From the NCBI GenBank assembly GCA_007115705.1, contig QXEO01000152.1:186001-250000 (forward strand): a stretch of 64,000 nt of DNA, written 5' to 3'. A program made the translations under genes and the position numbers. Shown piece by piece: positions 45,769 through 58,170 of the stretch. Each line of letters begins with the position of its first letter. Position 1 is the first letter of the stretch. Origin of the DNA: Dactylis glomerata. Taxonomy: Eukaryota; Streptophyta; Magnoliopsida; Poales; Poaceae. A model generated the notes under the pieces. That model ran no database searches and was not told the DNA's origin. It saw only the letters and a list, made by a program, of their open reading frames with translations.

Positions 45769-46287
45769 ATTCGTCAAAGAAGGATGCTAAGCCTAGGCTT
45801 ATCAGATGGGTGTTGCTTTAACAAGAGTTTGATTTGCATATTGTAGATAGGAAAGGTGCTGAAAATCCTGTTGCTGATAATTTGTCTAGGTTGGAAAATA
45901 TTTCTTTTGATCCTATTCCTGTTAATGATAGTTTTCCAAATGAACAGTTGGCTGCAATAAAGGTAACTATACGAGAGAATCCTTGGTATGCTGATTATGC
46001 TAACTTTATTGTTTCTAAGTATTTGCCTCCAACCTTTACAGCTCAGCAAAGAAGGAAATTCTTTTATGACTTCAGGCATTATTTTTGGGATGACCCACAC
46101 TTATATAAAGAAGGAGTTGATGGTATTATGTGAAGATGTGTTCTAGAGTATGAACAACAAGAGATATTGAGAAAAAGCCATGGTAGTGCTTATGGAGGAC
46201 ATCATGCTGGTGATAGAACTGCACAAAAGGTTCTACAATCAGGTTTTTATTGGCCAACCCTTTTTAAAGATGCTAGAAAGTTTGTTT
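45769..46287 (+). pseudogene. Athila-type gypsy RNase H end and integrase start
   Basis: Readable from 'SKKDAKPRLIRW' through 'EFDLHIVDRKGAENPVADN' (end of RNase H), then 'DFRHYFWDDPHLYKEG' and, after a stop at 46132-46134 (frame 45834-46133 closes there), the integrase zinc-binding region 'YGGHHAGDRTAQKVLQSGFY'. It ends at 46287 where an LTR begins abruptly. This is the only reverse-transcription machinery of the Athila type in the window and shows that autonomous relatives existed. Confidence 0.8.
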
Positions 46288-47101
46288 CAAGAGGGGGTAT
46301 TTATGCTCGATAGTTGGGTTCATGCCTCTATTTAATCTGGGGAGTGACAAAAACCTCTAAGGTTATAGATGTGTTGTTGCCACTCGGGAGAAAACAACAT
46401 TCTTATGTCCAAGGGCACATGCTTTGTTTACATTACACACTTTGCTTAATGGAGTTATCTGTTGTTTGCAACTTAATACTTATGGGGTGTTTGGACGATA
46501 TCCCCGTGAGTGGATTATTATTCATAGATGCAGTTGGATGGCAGTCTATGTATATTGTTGTAATGACCAGAGTAAATCTCATAGTGATCCTCGCGACATA
46601 TGCACGTTATCTTTATTCTATCAATTGCCCAACTATAATTTGTTTACCCAGCATGTGTTATTTATTTTATGGAGAGACACCACTAGTGAACTGTGGACCC
46701 CGGTCCAATTTCCTTTATATTGCTATCACCTGTTTACTTTACTCGCATTGTTTACTTTCTCGCATACTACTATTGCTTTTCACTCGATACGCTCATACCT
46801 TTGTTTACAGCAAACCGGTGAGATTGACAACCTCATCGTAAGTTGGGAGCAAAGTATTTGGTTGTGTTATGTGCAGGTTCCGCGTTGCTACTAGTTGAAG
46901 ATGCGCAAACACATTATCGTTAACGGCGCCCTTGTTGGAGTGTCACTAGGCTAGCAAGCATCACCTTCTGGAGTTTGCCTTTTTCCTGGACTGACAAACC
47001 TTGGTTTCTTACTGAGGGAAAACTTCCTGCTGTGCTCATCATACCTTCCTCTTGGGGTTCCCAACTGGACGGTGAAATTACATCAACACCGTGACACATC
47101 A
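46288..47101 (+). repeat. 3' half of an Athila-type LTR
   Basis: It starts mid-LTR at 'caagagggggtatttatg' (equivalent to about 12548 in LTR1) and runs to an LTR end '...gacacatca' at 47101. A primer-site start TGGCGCC follows at 47113. The deletion that joined it to integrase sequence used the shared bases 'ttcaaga'. Confidence 0.75.
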
Positions 47102-47103
47102 AG

Positions 47104-47488
47104 GACTTTTTTTGGCGCCATAGCAATTAACCAAACAAGCAGTGTGAGTCTCAAGAGTATTAAGTCTAGCAAAAATGCTAACAAGAGAGGAATCAAAATC
47201 AGTTGGCATGCTATAAATTGTAATCAACTTTTTTATAATATTGAAAGCTTGATCTCCATCACAATGAAGGAAATCTCCTTCTACTGTAGCATCTAAAGCA
47301 TATCTATAACGAAGAGCAAGTCCAAAGTAAAAGCTACTAAGAAGCAAACTCAAAGTCATTTTCGGTTCAGTTTTTCCATGCCAATCATAAATTCTAGACC
47401 AAGCTTCTTTGAAACTCTCCTCATTCTTTTGTTTGAAAGTGAAGATCATTTCCTCGGGTGACATAGTAACATCAACTAAACTAGACAT
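47104..47488 (-). pseudogene. 5' fragment of the short gag ORF of element D
   Basis: The ATG at 47488 opens the same Gag-like N-terminus as in A1 and A2 (EESFKEAWSRIYDWHGKTEP). The frame runs about 128 codons to the inverted junction and then into foreign sequence (…YGAKKSP). The protease-like half is missing. Confidence 0.8.
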
Positions 47489-47622
47489 AAAAAGCAACTT
47501 GAAACAGAAACTATTTTTTTGTATTTTTGATAAAAAGATGCAAGCGAAAATAAAGTAAAGCAAAACAAAAACAAAGTAATAGATTGTGCGTGTGAGACTC
47601 CCCTTGCAGAAGTCTTCTTTCT

Positions 47623-47639
47623 CCCCGGCAACGGCGCCA
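47623..47639 (-). other. Primer-binding site of element D
   Basis: Minus strand TGGCGCCGTTGCCGGGG, identical to that of element C and a full tRNA-Asp complement. Confidence 0.85.
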
Positions 47640-47649
47640 GAAAACTTGT

Positions 47650-49292
47650 TGATGGTGTGGTGTTGATGTAGATGACCGACCAGTTGGGAACCCCAAGAGA
47701 AGGTGTGATGAGCACAGCAGCAAGTCTTCCCTCAGTTATGAAACCAAGGTTTATCGAACCAGTAGGAGAAAGAACCAAACTTAAGAAGGTGATGCTTGCT
47801 AGCTTCATGACACTCTAGACAATGGCGCCAGGAATATTGTTGGTGTGTCTTCACCCAGCAGCAACATGAAACCTGCACACAACACAAATAAGTACTTTCC
47901 TCCTAACTTACGATGAGGTTGTCAATCTCACCGGTTTGTTGTAAACAAAGGTTTAAGCATATCGAGTGGTAAAAGGATAATAGTTTGCAAGTAAAAGTAA
48001 ACAGTGTGAGTAAAGTAAACGGTGTAACAATGTAAAGGAAATTGGACTGGGGTCCACAGTTCACTAGCGGTGTCTCTCCATAAGATAAATAATAACCTGT
48101 TGGGTAAACAAATTACAGTTGGGCAATTGATAGAGCAAAGATAACGTACATACATCACGAGGGTCACTATGAGGTTCACTCTGGGCATTACGACAAAATA
48201 TATAGACCGCCATCCAACTGCATCTATGACTAATAATCCACTCGCGGGGAATCATCCGAGGACCCCTTGAGTATTAAGTTGCGAACAATAGATAATTGCA
48301 TTAAGGAAAGTGCGTAATGTAAACAAAGCAAATGTCCTTGGACACAAGAATGTTGTTTTCTCCCTAGTGGCAATAGCACATCTACAACCTTAGAGGTTTC
48401 TATCACTCCCCCAGATTAAATAGAGGCATGAACCCAACTAGGGAGCATAAATACTCTCTCTTGGAGTTACTAGCATCTACTTAGCCAAGATAGCTATTAG
48501 CAACGGAAAGCATGGAAGATCATAAACAACATAGAGATAACATAAAATATATAATTCAGCACATCAACTTAACATAGTACCAATACTCATCGGATCCCAA
48601 CAAACACAACCTGTATGATTACATAAAGATGATCTTGATCATGTAGGGCAGCACACAAGATCTAAACATGAAGCACATGGTGGAGAAGACAACCATCTAG
48701 CTACTGCTATGGACCCGTAGTCCAAGGTAGACTACTCACACATCACTCCGGAGGAGACCATGGTGGTGGAGAAGGCCTCTGGCAGGGATTCCTCTCTCCG
48801 GCAGGGTGCCTGGAAGAGCTCCTGGATCCTCCCAATCTTGCTTCAATGATGGCGGCGGCATGCAGTATGTTTCGAGGAAAAGCGATCCGTCCCTTAGGCT
48901 TTTCCCATTGAGGGGACTTTATAGGCAAAGGGGCATCATCAGAGGTGGGACCAGGCGGTCTCACCACAGGTGGGCGCGGCCAGGGGCTGGGCCGCGCCCC
49001 TGGTTGTGAGGCTGGCCCCTGGCCCCCCTCCGTCTCATCTTCGGTCTTCGTGAAGCTTCGGTAAAAATAGGAGGTTCGGCTTTTGTTTCGTCCAATTCCG
49101 AGAATATTTCCTGTGTAACTTTTCTGAAACACAAAAAACAGCAGAAAACAGGGACTGGCACTGTGGCATCTTGTTAATAGGTTAGTTCCAGAAAATGCAT
49201 AAAAACGCCACGAAGTGTAACAAAACACAAAGCAAATGGTCTAAGAACAAGCATGGAGCATCAAAAATTATAGATACATTTGAGACGTATCA
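47650..49292 (-). repeat. LTR of element D (1643 bp)
   Basis: TGATACGTCTCAAATGTATC starts at 49292 on the minus strand; the end ...CACACCATCA is at 47650. GC-rich hairpin at 48960-49010. It is the closest relative in the window of the truncated LTR at 1-1255. Confidence 0.85.
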
Positions 49293-50445
49293 GCAAAGCG
49301 CTGGAAAGGATCCTAAAGAGCTTGGTGAGCCATGGTTGGCACAGCATCGATGATGTCCGTGGTGGAGAGGTTGAGCCGGTCAATGGGACGCACGGGGCGC
49401 CCAAACCTCGTAGTCCGTCAAAGGGGATCATCCAAAGGCGGGGCCAAAGATGTGGATGGCAGGAACCACTGCCGCGGCACGAGACGGGGCCGCGGCAGGC
49501 TGCCAAGGGCGCATGGCAGGCGCGCGCACAGGCGCGGCAGGGGGCGCTGCCGCGGTAGAGAACTGGGGCGGCAGGGCTACCACGATAGGGGCGGCAGGCA
49601 TGCGGGCTGCCGCGGCAGGGGCGGCAGCGGCCATCGGTGGGGCCCCAGGCAGGGGTAGACCCTGTATGTCGATGAAGAGGAAGTCCAGGCATCGAGGCAT
49701 CGAGGGCGCGGGTGGAACCCGAGCCAAAGCTGCTGTCTGAAACGGAAAAACACTCTCATCGAAAATTACATGTTGTGAGATTAGTATCTTCCTAGAAATC
49801 GGATCAAAACAGCGGTATCCTCGATGCTGCGACGGGTATCCAAGAAAAACACAAGGAAGAGACTGGGGACGGAGCTTGTGTTTAACTGTGGAGGAGATGT
49901 TAGGATAGCAAAGACAACCAAAAAATCGCAACGTGTCGTATGGAGGAGACCGATCATGGAGACGGGTGTACGGTATGTGCGAGCCTATGGCCTTGCTAGG
50001 TCGTCGGTTGAGAAGAAAGGTGAAGGTGGCAAGTGCTTCAGCCCAAAATGACTCAGGAAGATGACCTTGAAACATGAGCGTGCGCATTGTGTCATTGATG
50101 GTACGAATGGCGTGCTCAGACTTACTGTTTTGTTGGGATGTATATGGACACGAGAGATGGAGTGTCATCCCGTGTTGGGAGAGAAGTTTTTCTACAGTGG
50201 AGTTAAGAAACTCAGTTCCATTATCCGTTTGAAGAGAACGTATGGTGGTGTCGAAGTGGGTGCGAACATAAGCGTAAAAATTTGCAAGTGTATGGGGCAC
50301 ACAAGATTTCTAATGCAACGGAAAGGACCAATAAAAGTGAGAATAATCATCAACAATCACAAGGTAATATCGAAAACTAGAATTAATAATTATTGGTGAA
50401 GTCCACAAATCACAATGGATCAACTCAAACTTGTCACTAGACACG
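49293..50445 (-). pseudogene. Copia integrase core, C-terminal part, and linker
   Basis: The frame 50300-49428 encodes the integrase core with 'SLQTDNGTEFLN' (second catalytic Asp), 'YTSQQNSKSEHAIRTINDTMRTL' (third acidic residue in the E-H-A-I-R context), 'FWAEALATFTFLLNR' and 'LRFFGCLCYPN'. The 'VFLGYPSQHRGYRCFDP' block and an Ala/Pro-rich linker follow. A frame change near 49430 leads to a short degenerate stretch (TMAHQAL, stop, DPFQRFA) that would precede reverse transcriptase. The upstream part of integrase lies at 61010-61100. Confidence 0.85.
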
Positions 50446-53114
50446 GATGTTGTAACATCCTAGGATTTTTCCAAATTATGGGGTAAATTTTTTTGTTTTT
50501 GTTTTGTATGTGTTGATTGAATTTTAACAATGATTTAAAACTTTCTAAGTTTATTTAAAAGTTTTATTATAAAAACCAATTTAAAACTTTCTAATGTTTT
50601 TGAAGAACTCATTTGAGAAAATAGGATTTCAAAAGTACTATTTTGTTTTTATTCAAAACCTATGAAAGGCCGCGGGACCGAATCTGGCCTGAGCCAGGAA
50701 ATGGCCCACGGCCTAGCCGGGCGAAACCCCGAAGGGTTACGCTTCCCCCTCACTCCTCCTGCTGACAGGCCTAGCCCACCTGTCAGCTCATCTTCAACCT
50801 CTGGACGCAGTCCTCCCCGCGCACGACAGCCTCCCGAGCCGTTCGATCGCCGCCCCGCTCGAAACCCTAACCCCTCCCCCACGGCATTGGCCGCCTATAA
50901 AACCCCTCCACCCCCTCTCTCACCTCTCCCTTTTTCCGCATCCGAGTCGCCCCCAGGCCGTCGAATCTCACCGCCGAAGCCTGCGAATCCCGACGGCATC
51001 GTTGTTGATTGCGGTGAGCACCGGCCACCTCTCGCCGCCATTCTTCTTCCTCCAGCTCCCTCTCTCTCCCACGCATGCTACTGACATCTTTCGGTGCCTG
51101 TTTGCGTCCACGTTTGAGTAGGAAAGCCTCACCCGAAGCACATCATCGCCCGAAGCCTCTCCAGCCATGTCGCACCTCCTCTGTGAAGCTCCTCAAGCCC
51201 TTCAATCTTGCCACCGTACTCGCCGTGGCCGCACGAACCTTGTCCACACATCCTTCATTGTCAGGAGCCCCTGCAGCATCGAGAACGTCCACACCGGACC
51301 CGCGACCTCGTCGGAACCCTAGGTCGACGGTGAGCACCTCCACAGATTTGTCTACCGCCGTCAGATCAAGATCCAACCGCTAAGGTTAGATCACTAACCA
51401 AAGCGGTATGGTTGAATCTGGGCCACACTATCCCACTTAGATCTAACGGCCATAAATCCTAATCCGCCCAAAGCGGTATCGGCCAATCCTGTGCCGCCAT
51501 GCGTCGCGCTCAGAGCCAGCCCCGGTTCAATTTCGTTTTAAATTTGATTTAAATTGCTACAAACTTGTTTAATTCATAGAGAAAGTTCTACAACTTGGAT
51601 TTGGACAAATAATATGTCAATGGAAAGCTTAGGAAGTGTAGAATCTATTAGTGCAAGAAAATTCCATAGTTTCAGTATTAAAATTGAATTGATTTTCAAA
51701 TTGAATCAAATCAATCTGTTACTCTATTTTATTTATATCTTTTGTTCTACCCATCCAAAAATTACAAATTTGTAGTCTTTGGAATCCTCTAATCATGTAC
51801 AACATCATAGAATCAAGAATTTTCAAAGTTGATACATGCACACACTTTGTGCATTCAAATCTATTCAAATCACTAATTTGACCATATCTTGAGTTCTAAA
51901 ATTTATTTTAGAATGAATCCAATTGCAGTAGCTTTATTTTGCTGCAAGCTATCCAGTAACATCACTTCCTAATTTTATTGAAACAATTCACTATTATTTG
52001 TATTCTAATATGAGGATTTGAGTAATTTCCATTATAAGAATAAATCTATTTCTTTTCAGTAATGTTTCCTTCTACCATAGCAAATCCTATAATCATACCT
52101 AGTCATCAATGTTATCTAAACAACATCTTGATCAAGATCATATCTACTTAGATCTATCTTGTCTAGTTCACACATATTCAAATTACAATTGTGTTATTTG
52201 AGTAAAGTGTGATACATCTCAATCTTAGATCCTATTTTTGTTGTCTTTGTGGTGTTGATCTAATCAACATTATAGCACCTATCCAATCCCCCATGTTCCC
52301 AATAGAAACCTTAAAACATAATCTCAAATGTTATCTACTCATACTCAATCCTTTGTCCACTTGATCCTGATTTCATGTGTAGAACTATTCAATTAACAAA
52401 TGAGTTAATTGAGTAACTCAATGCTTCATAAATCCTAGCCCAATGCCTAAGTGTAATGTATACTATTTATGAGTAACTGTTTTCACACTTATTCAATAGT
52501 ATTGATGTTACACTATTTTGACACGTGTGGTTTAATTCACATGAGTTGTTCCAAGTTCAATTCATGCTCTAGTAAAGCCTAAATACTTCATTACCCATTA
52601 TCTTGCTTAGTTCAATTCTCACCAATCATTTGATTTTGCCACTCAAGCTCTCAAATCCATATCACACAATCCTTATTTCCTTTTGTCATATCTCTCATAT
52701 CACAGTATCTTAATAAATCTAAAATGTAGAACAAACCCTTTTCAATTATTTTCTTGTTGTTTATGTTGGATTGTATGGTGTGTTTATTTGTGTGCAATAT
52801 TTCTTGTTTAGATTGTGAAGAGGAGCTGAACTACAAGTGTGATTGATGTGAGTGTGTTGGTTGTTCCCAAGGCAAGTGACACACATTCTTCTACCTATTT
52901 TTACTACTGCATTAGTATTTCTCAGTAGTATGCATGATGGGTTGATTTTCAAAGAAGTTTATGAAATGCTTAGAACCTAGTAGTGTGTAGCTATCCTTTA
53001 AACCCCATTTGCTAGGATTGCAAATTTACTGTGGAAAATGATGCCATGCTATGTTGATGATTTGTTCTAAAATTAAACTACAACTTCAATGAACTACCTA
53101 GGTGGATTGGTGTG

Positions 53115-54809
53115 TGATACGTCTCAAACGTATCTATAATTTTTGATGCTCCTTGCTTTGTTTTACACCATTTGCCTACTGTTTCGTTACACTTAGTGGC
53201 ATTTTTATACGCTTTCCGGAACTAACCTATTAACGAAGTGCCACAGTGCCAGTTTCCTATTTTCTGCTGTTTTTGTGTTTCAGAAGTGATACACAGGAAA
53301 TATTCTCGGAATTGGACGAAACAAGTTCCAGAAGTCATATTTCATCGGGGAGCTTCCAAACATCCGAAGGAGAGTAGGAGACGGAGGACCAGGGGCCCAC
53401 ACACAGGGGTGGCGCGGCCTACCCCTGGCCCGCGCCACCTATGTGTGAGGCCACCTGGGACCTCCTCTGACATCGCCCCTTCGCCTACATATACCCCCTG
53501 ACGAGAAAAACCTAAGCCCCGATCAGTTTTCCAGAATACATCGCGATCCGCCGCCGCCGTCGACCCGAAGATCGGGAGGGTCCAGAAGCTCTTCCCGGCA
53601 CCCTGCCGGAGAGGGGAATCGCCACCGGAGGTCTCCTTCATCGCCATGATTGCCTCCGGAGCGATGAGTGAGTAGTCTACCTTGGACTATGGGTCCATAG
53701 CAGTAGCTAGATGGTTGTCTTCTCCACCATGTGCTTCATGTTTAGATCTCATGAGCTGCCCTACATGATTGAGATCACTGTTATGTAATACTATGATGTT
53801 GGTTTGTTGGGATCCGATGAATATTGGTGTTTATGATTAAGTTGCTGTACTGAATTTTATCTTATGTTATCTCTATGATGTTTATGATCTTGCATGCTCT
53901 CCGTTGTTAGTAGCTATCTTGGCCGAGTAGTTGCTAGTGACTCCAAGAGGGGGTATTTATGCTCGATAGTGGGTTCATGCCTCTATTTCACCTGGGGGAG
54001 TGACAGAAACCTCTAAGGTGGTAGATGTGCTGTTGCTACTAGGGAGAAAACAACATTCATATGCTCGAGGGCATATGCTTTGTTTACATTACACACTTTG
54101 CTTAATGCAATTATCTGTTGTTCGCAACTTAATACTTCTAGGGTGTTCGGATGATATCCCCGGGGGTGGATTATTAGTCATAGATGCAGTTGGATGGCGG
54201 TCTATGTATTTTGTTGTAATGCCCAGAGTGAATCTCATAGTGATCTTCTTGACATATCACGTTAGCTCTATTCTATCAATTGCCCAACTGTAATTTGTTT
54301 ACCCAGCATGTTATTTATCTATGGAGAGACACCACTAGTGAACTGTGGACCCCGGTCCTATTTTAATCATATTGCAATCACCTGTTTACTATTCCCGTAC
54401 TGTTTACTTTACTAGCATACTCTACTGTTTTCCACTCGATACACTCATAACCTTTGTTTCAAGCAAACCGGTGAGATTGACAACCTCATCGCAAGTTGGG
54501 AACAAAGTATTTGTTTGTGTGTGTGCAGGTTCCGCGTTGCTACTGGCTGAAGACGAGTCAACAAGTATCGTTAACGGCGCCCTTGTTGGAGTGTTACTAA
54601 GCCAGTGCGCATCACCTTCAGTCGTCACCGTCTCCCTTCTCCTGAACGATAAACCTTGGTTTCTTAACTGAGGGAAAACTAGCCGCTACACTCATCATAC
54701 CTTCCTCTTGGGGTTCCCAACGGGCTGGTCAAGCACCACGCACAAGGACGTCTGCTTCCACATTAACTCGCCATCAACACTTTTCTGGCGTCATCACCAC
54801 CGAGTAGCA
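53115..54809 (+). repeat. 5' LTR of element C
   Basis: TGATACGTCTC...GAGTAGCA. GC-rich hairpin at 53398-53449 with CACACA/TGTGTG arms. TATA-like TACATATACC at 53486-53495, where LTR2 has TATAAAG. Confidence 0.95.
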
Positions 54810-54819
54810 GCCACTTTTC

Positions 54820-54836
54820 TGGCGCCGTTGCCGGGG
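54820..54836 (+). other. Primer-binding site of element C (tRNA-Asp type)
   Basis: TGGCGCCGTTGCCGGGG, 10 nt after the LTR, a full match to the complement of plant tRNA-Asp 3' sequence. Confidence 0.9.
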
Positions 54837-54999
54837 AAGGAAGAGAAGACTTCTGCGAGGGGAGTTCTTCGCACACACATTCTTTGCTTTGTTATTTGTT
54901 TTGCTTTACTTTATTTTATTTTACCTGCATTGCTTTTATATCAAAAACCCAAAAAAATTAGAATCCTTGGTAGTTGTTATTTCTTTACTTTAGTTTATC

Positions 55000-55596
55000 A
55001 TGTCTATCCCTAAGTTCGTTCTGGAAGACCTCTCAGTAGGTAGTGGTTCTATTATTGGCAAAAGTAACATTGAGGAGTTCTTTAATCATATTAGTATGCA
55101 TGAGGAAGATGAGGAAAAGTCTTTGATCGAGCTTGCTCCTAGTATTGAAGTTGCTTCTTTTCTATTAATTGATATGTTGGAAACTAGGTTCGCTAGTCTC
55201 AATCCTTTTATGCAATACATGTTCCTTAAGCTTCATGAAATTGAGGATCCCGAAAAGAAAGCTTTTATCTTGGAAACTTTGTGCATAGAATTTAAGGATG
55301 TTGTTGTTGAAGCTAGGAAGGTTCTTAAACGTTTTAATAAACTCGGTTCACCTATAACGGTTATTGATACACATGAAGGTGAGGCCGAGATATCTATACC
55401 CTGCAAGCTTTTGGGGTTGAATGATGCCTTCGAAAATAATTTTGCCTGGATTTGTCCTGAAAATCTTTTTGATGAGAATAGTGTACCAAAGCATGATCAC
55501 AAAGGGTCTTCAAAAACTTATGTGGATGAAATACAATGCCTTATTGACAAGACCTCTGCTGTTGATCTTGATGCTTCATCTCTTGATATTACTTGA
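55000..55596 (+). CDS. Unrecognised 198-codon ORF of element C
   Basis: Intact frame from the ATG at 55000 to TGA at 55594-55596. The protein starts MSIPKFVLEDLSVGSG and is mostly helical in appearance, rich in Glu/Leu (MHEEDEEKSLIELAP; FILETLCIEFKDVVVEARK). It ends DLDASSLDIT, the same tail as the A1 gag-protease ORF. It has no zinc knuckle, no D-S/T-G, no reverse transcriptase. The leader before the ATG and the sequence after the stop are nearly the same as in A1 and A2, so the ORF body has been exchanged. It could be an alternative Gag segment derived from the N-terminus of a longer polyprotein, or captured host sequence; I cannot decide. Confidence 0.65.
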   Translation: MSIPKFVLEDLSVGSGSIIGKSNIEEFFNHISMHEEDEEKSLIELAPSIEVASFLLIDMLETRFASLNPFMQYMFLKLHEIEDPEKKAFILETLCIEFKDVVVEARKVLKRFNKLGSPITVIDTHEGEAEISIPCKLLGLNDAFENNFAWICPENLFDENSVPKHDHKGSSKTYVDEIQCLIDKTSAVDLDASSLDIT

Positions 55597-58170
55597 TTCG
55601 CACTTTTCTGCGCCTAGCTCAAAGGTGTTAAAGAAAAGCACTCTTGGGAGATAACCCAATGTTTTATTTTCAGTACTTTTTCTTTTATTTGAGTCTCAGA
55701 AGTCATTACTACTGTAATGACCGCTCTTTATCTTGTTTATTTCGTTTTTGTGCCAAGAGAAGCCTCTAATTTGAGTGAGGTAAAGATTTGGGGTTATTGC
55801 TGTCCTGAAACTGTTTTCGGTGCTGCACCGTAAAAATTCGTGAAAATTCTCTGTATATCTTTTGGACCTGAAATTTCTTGTGCATATGCCCCAGGTTATA
55901 TCCAAACTTTTCTTAGTTGAACACTTTTTGATTTGAGCAACGGAAAATCCCTCAAAAATTCGTCCATTATCAGCTGTCCAGTTTTGACAGATTTCTGCCA
56001 ATATTTGTTTTTGCCACTTTATCGCTTTCTTTTGAGTTCTTTTTGATCATGGAACTCTTGTGGAAGTTGCTGCAGTAGTATATACTTTATATGTGGTGGT
56101 TTTGAGTTGAAACCTGAAGCTTAAAGAGGTTGAATATATTTTATGCTTACACTAATGTTGCTAATAGAATTGTGTTTAGTTTTGTATGAAGGAAGTTTTC
56201 AAGTGTAGGGATTGGAGAATGATGAGATGAGTTGAAGAATGGACAAAAGCTCAAGCTTGGGGATGCCCAGCACCCCAAGAAATATCCAAGAAGTACAAGC
56301 GTCAAAGCTTGGGGATGCCCCCGAGGCACCCCTTCTTCATCGGCAAAAATCAGGTCACCTTTCAAAACACTATATTTTTATTGTTTCATGCACTATGTGT
56401 TTTTCTTGGAGCGTCAGTTGTTTTAGTTTTCTTAGTTTATTTAGTTTGTTTGTTTGCTGCAATAAATGGTTGGACCCCAACAAATTTCCTTTGGAGGAGA
56501 TGTACTCGTTTTCATTTGCAAAGAACGCTCTAGTTTTCACTCTTATTTAAAATCAAGCGTTCTACTTTTTCTGCTACTGCTTTTGGTTTTCGTTTTCGCC
56601 TTGATATGCGTTCAGATCTTTTCATATCTTTTCATCAAGGTGTATTTTTGCCTCTGAACTTTATTGGTTTTCATCAAAAGAGGTGTTTATAAAAATTTCA
56701 AATGGTGTTGGAAAAGAGAAAAAGCTTTGTGCAAAATAGTGGTACAAGAAGGAGCTTGTGTAGACTGCGGCTTAGGCTTTTTCATGTCATGCTAGATGTC
56801 TTTTTGATAGTATGCTTAGTGGTTTTGCTGTAGCATGACTTGTCTCAAATAACTGAGATTGCTTAATGAGCCTTTGAAAAAATCATGCGTTGTTTTTATT
56901 ATATGGAAGCATTATTTTGGTTTTCTCCTTGATGCTTTATTTGGGTTGACTTGGCGCATGCTCACACATGTTAGACTCTTCCAAAGTCGCCATTAGCCTT
57001 CATGATCATTTAGTTTTTGACTTTTGATGCCATCGTATGCTTCTTTTAATGTCGCTTTGTCGCTTTGCATGATTATGGCCATTATTGCTCTCTTAGTTGG
57101 TCGCTCCCAGTCTTTTGCTAGCCCTCACCTTGTACTGAGTATGAGCTCTACTCGTGCATCCAACTCCTAAAGCCAAAGTTTTCCAAAGTGTCCACTATAA
57201 AATCCTATGCATGGTATTTTTAAGCCATTCCAAAGTAAAATTTTTGTGTGCTACCTTTCAAAAACCTTCAAAATACTTCTCGTTTTGTGACACTGTTTTC
57301 AGCTCATGGGGACGTAGTGGTCGGATTTGCTATCTTCCATATTGTTTATTCCAAAAAAAGAAAAAAAGGTGAAAAATAGAAAAAAGGCACTCCTCCAAGA
57401 ATGTGAATGTTGGTGGGCACCCGATGGAATCGGTTAGCCATGGTATGTGAAAGGAAAAGGTGGGGAGGAGTGCCAAGTTTTATAAAAAGAGCACCAAAGT
57501 GCCAATCTCTCTCTCAAAAACTTGCTTTATTTTTGTGTGGAAGATAGTAAGAACCCCATTGCCAGTCGTTGACAAAGACAACCACCTCTCAAAACCAATT
57601 TTTATCTCTGTTTTACAAAATGAAAAGCTCTAGCACATGCTAAATCACTGCTTCCCTCTGCGAAGGGCCTATCTTTTACTTTTATGTTGAGTCACCACCT
57701 TCTTTCTTTATGCACCATTAAGAGAGCATAGTTGTCATTCTTAGTGTGATATGCATTGTCCCAAAGTTCATTGATTGACTCATATTGTTGGTTTCACTTG
57801 TTCTTAAATTATTTGTATCTAGTCGCCCTCTTAAACTTTGAGGTGTCCTATGCATTTATGTTTTCCTCTCTTTGAAGGACAAGCTGAAAACCACTTGTAT
57901 GTTTTTCCTTATGATTTGAACACACGTTTGACTTTCATTGTTTCATTATCATGATCTTTTGTTTGTGTTCATTTGCATGTTTACAACATGGTTGCTAAGT
58001 TCTTATTGTCATGATTATATCTTCATGCCCATGTTTAAGTTCTATTGATCCCAGCTCATCAATGCTTACATATATGATCAAGATTGTGTAGGTGCATGTC
58101 ACCTCAAAAATTATTCTTTTGTTATCACTTACCTACTCGAGGACGAGCAGGAGTTAAGCTTGGGGATGCT
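55597..58170 (+). other. 3' non-coding internal region of C with polypurine tract
   Basis: T-rich, aligned with A1/A2 for most of its length, no long open frame. It ends in the purine-rich tract GCTTGGGGATGCT (about 58158-58170) next to the 3' LTR. Confidence 0.8.

Larger units (their letters stand above)
47104..49292 (-). mobile_element. Athila-type element D, 5' part only
   Basis: On the minus strand: 5' LTR (49292-47650), primer site (47639-47623), leader and the beginning of the short gag ORF. It breaks off near 47120 in an inverted junction with the preceding plus-strand LTR and primer site. It lies next to the copia element on its right, truncating it. Confidence 0.8.

Noticed and set aside
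49280..49740. Plus-strand Gly/Ala/Arg-rich frames
   Set aside because: Antisense of the Ala/Pro-rich linker after the copia integrase.
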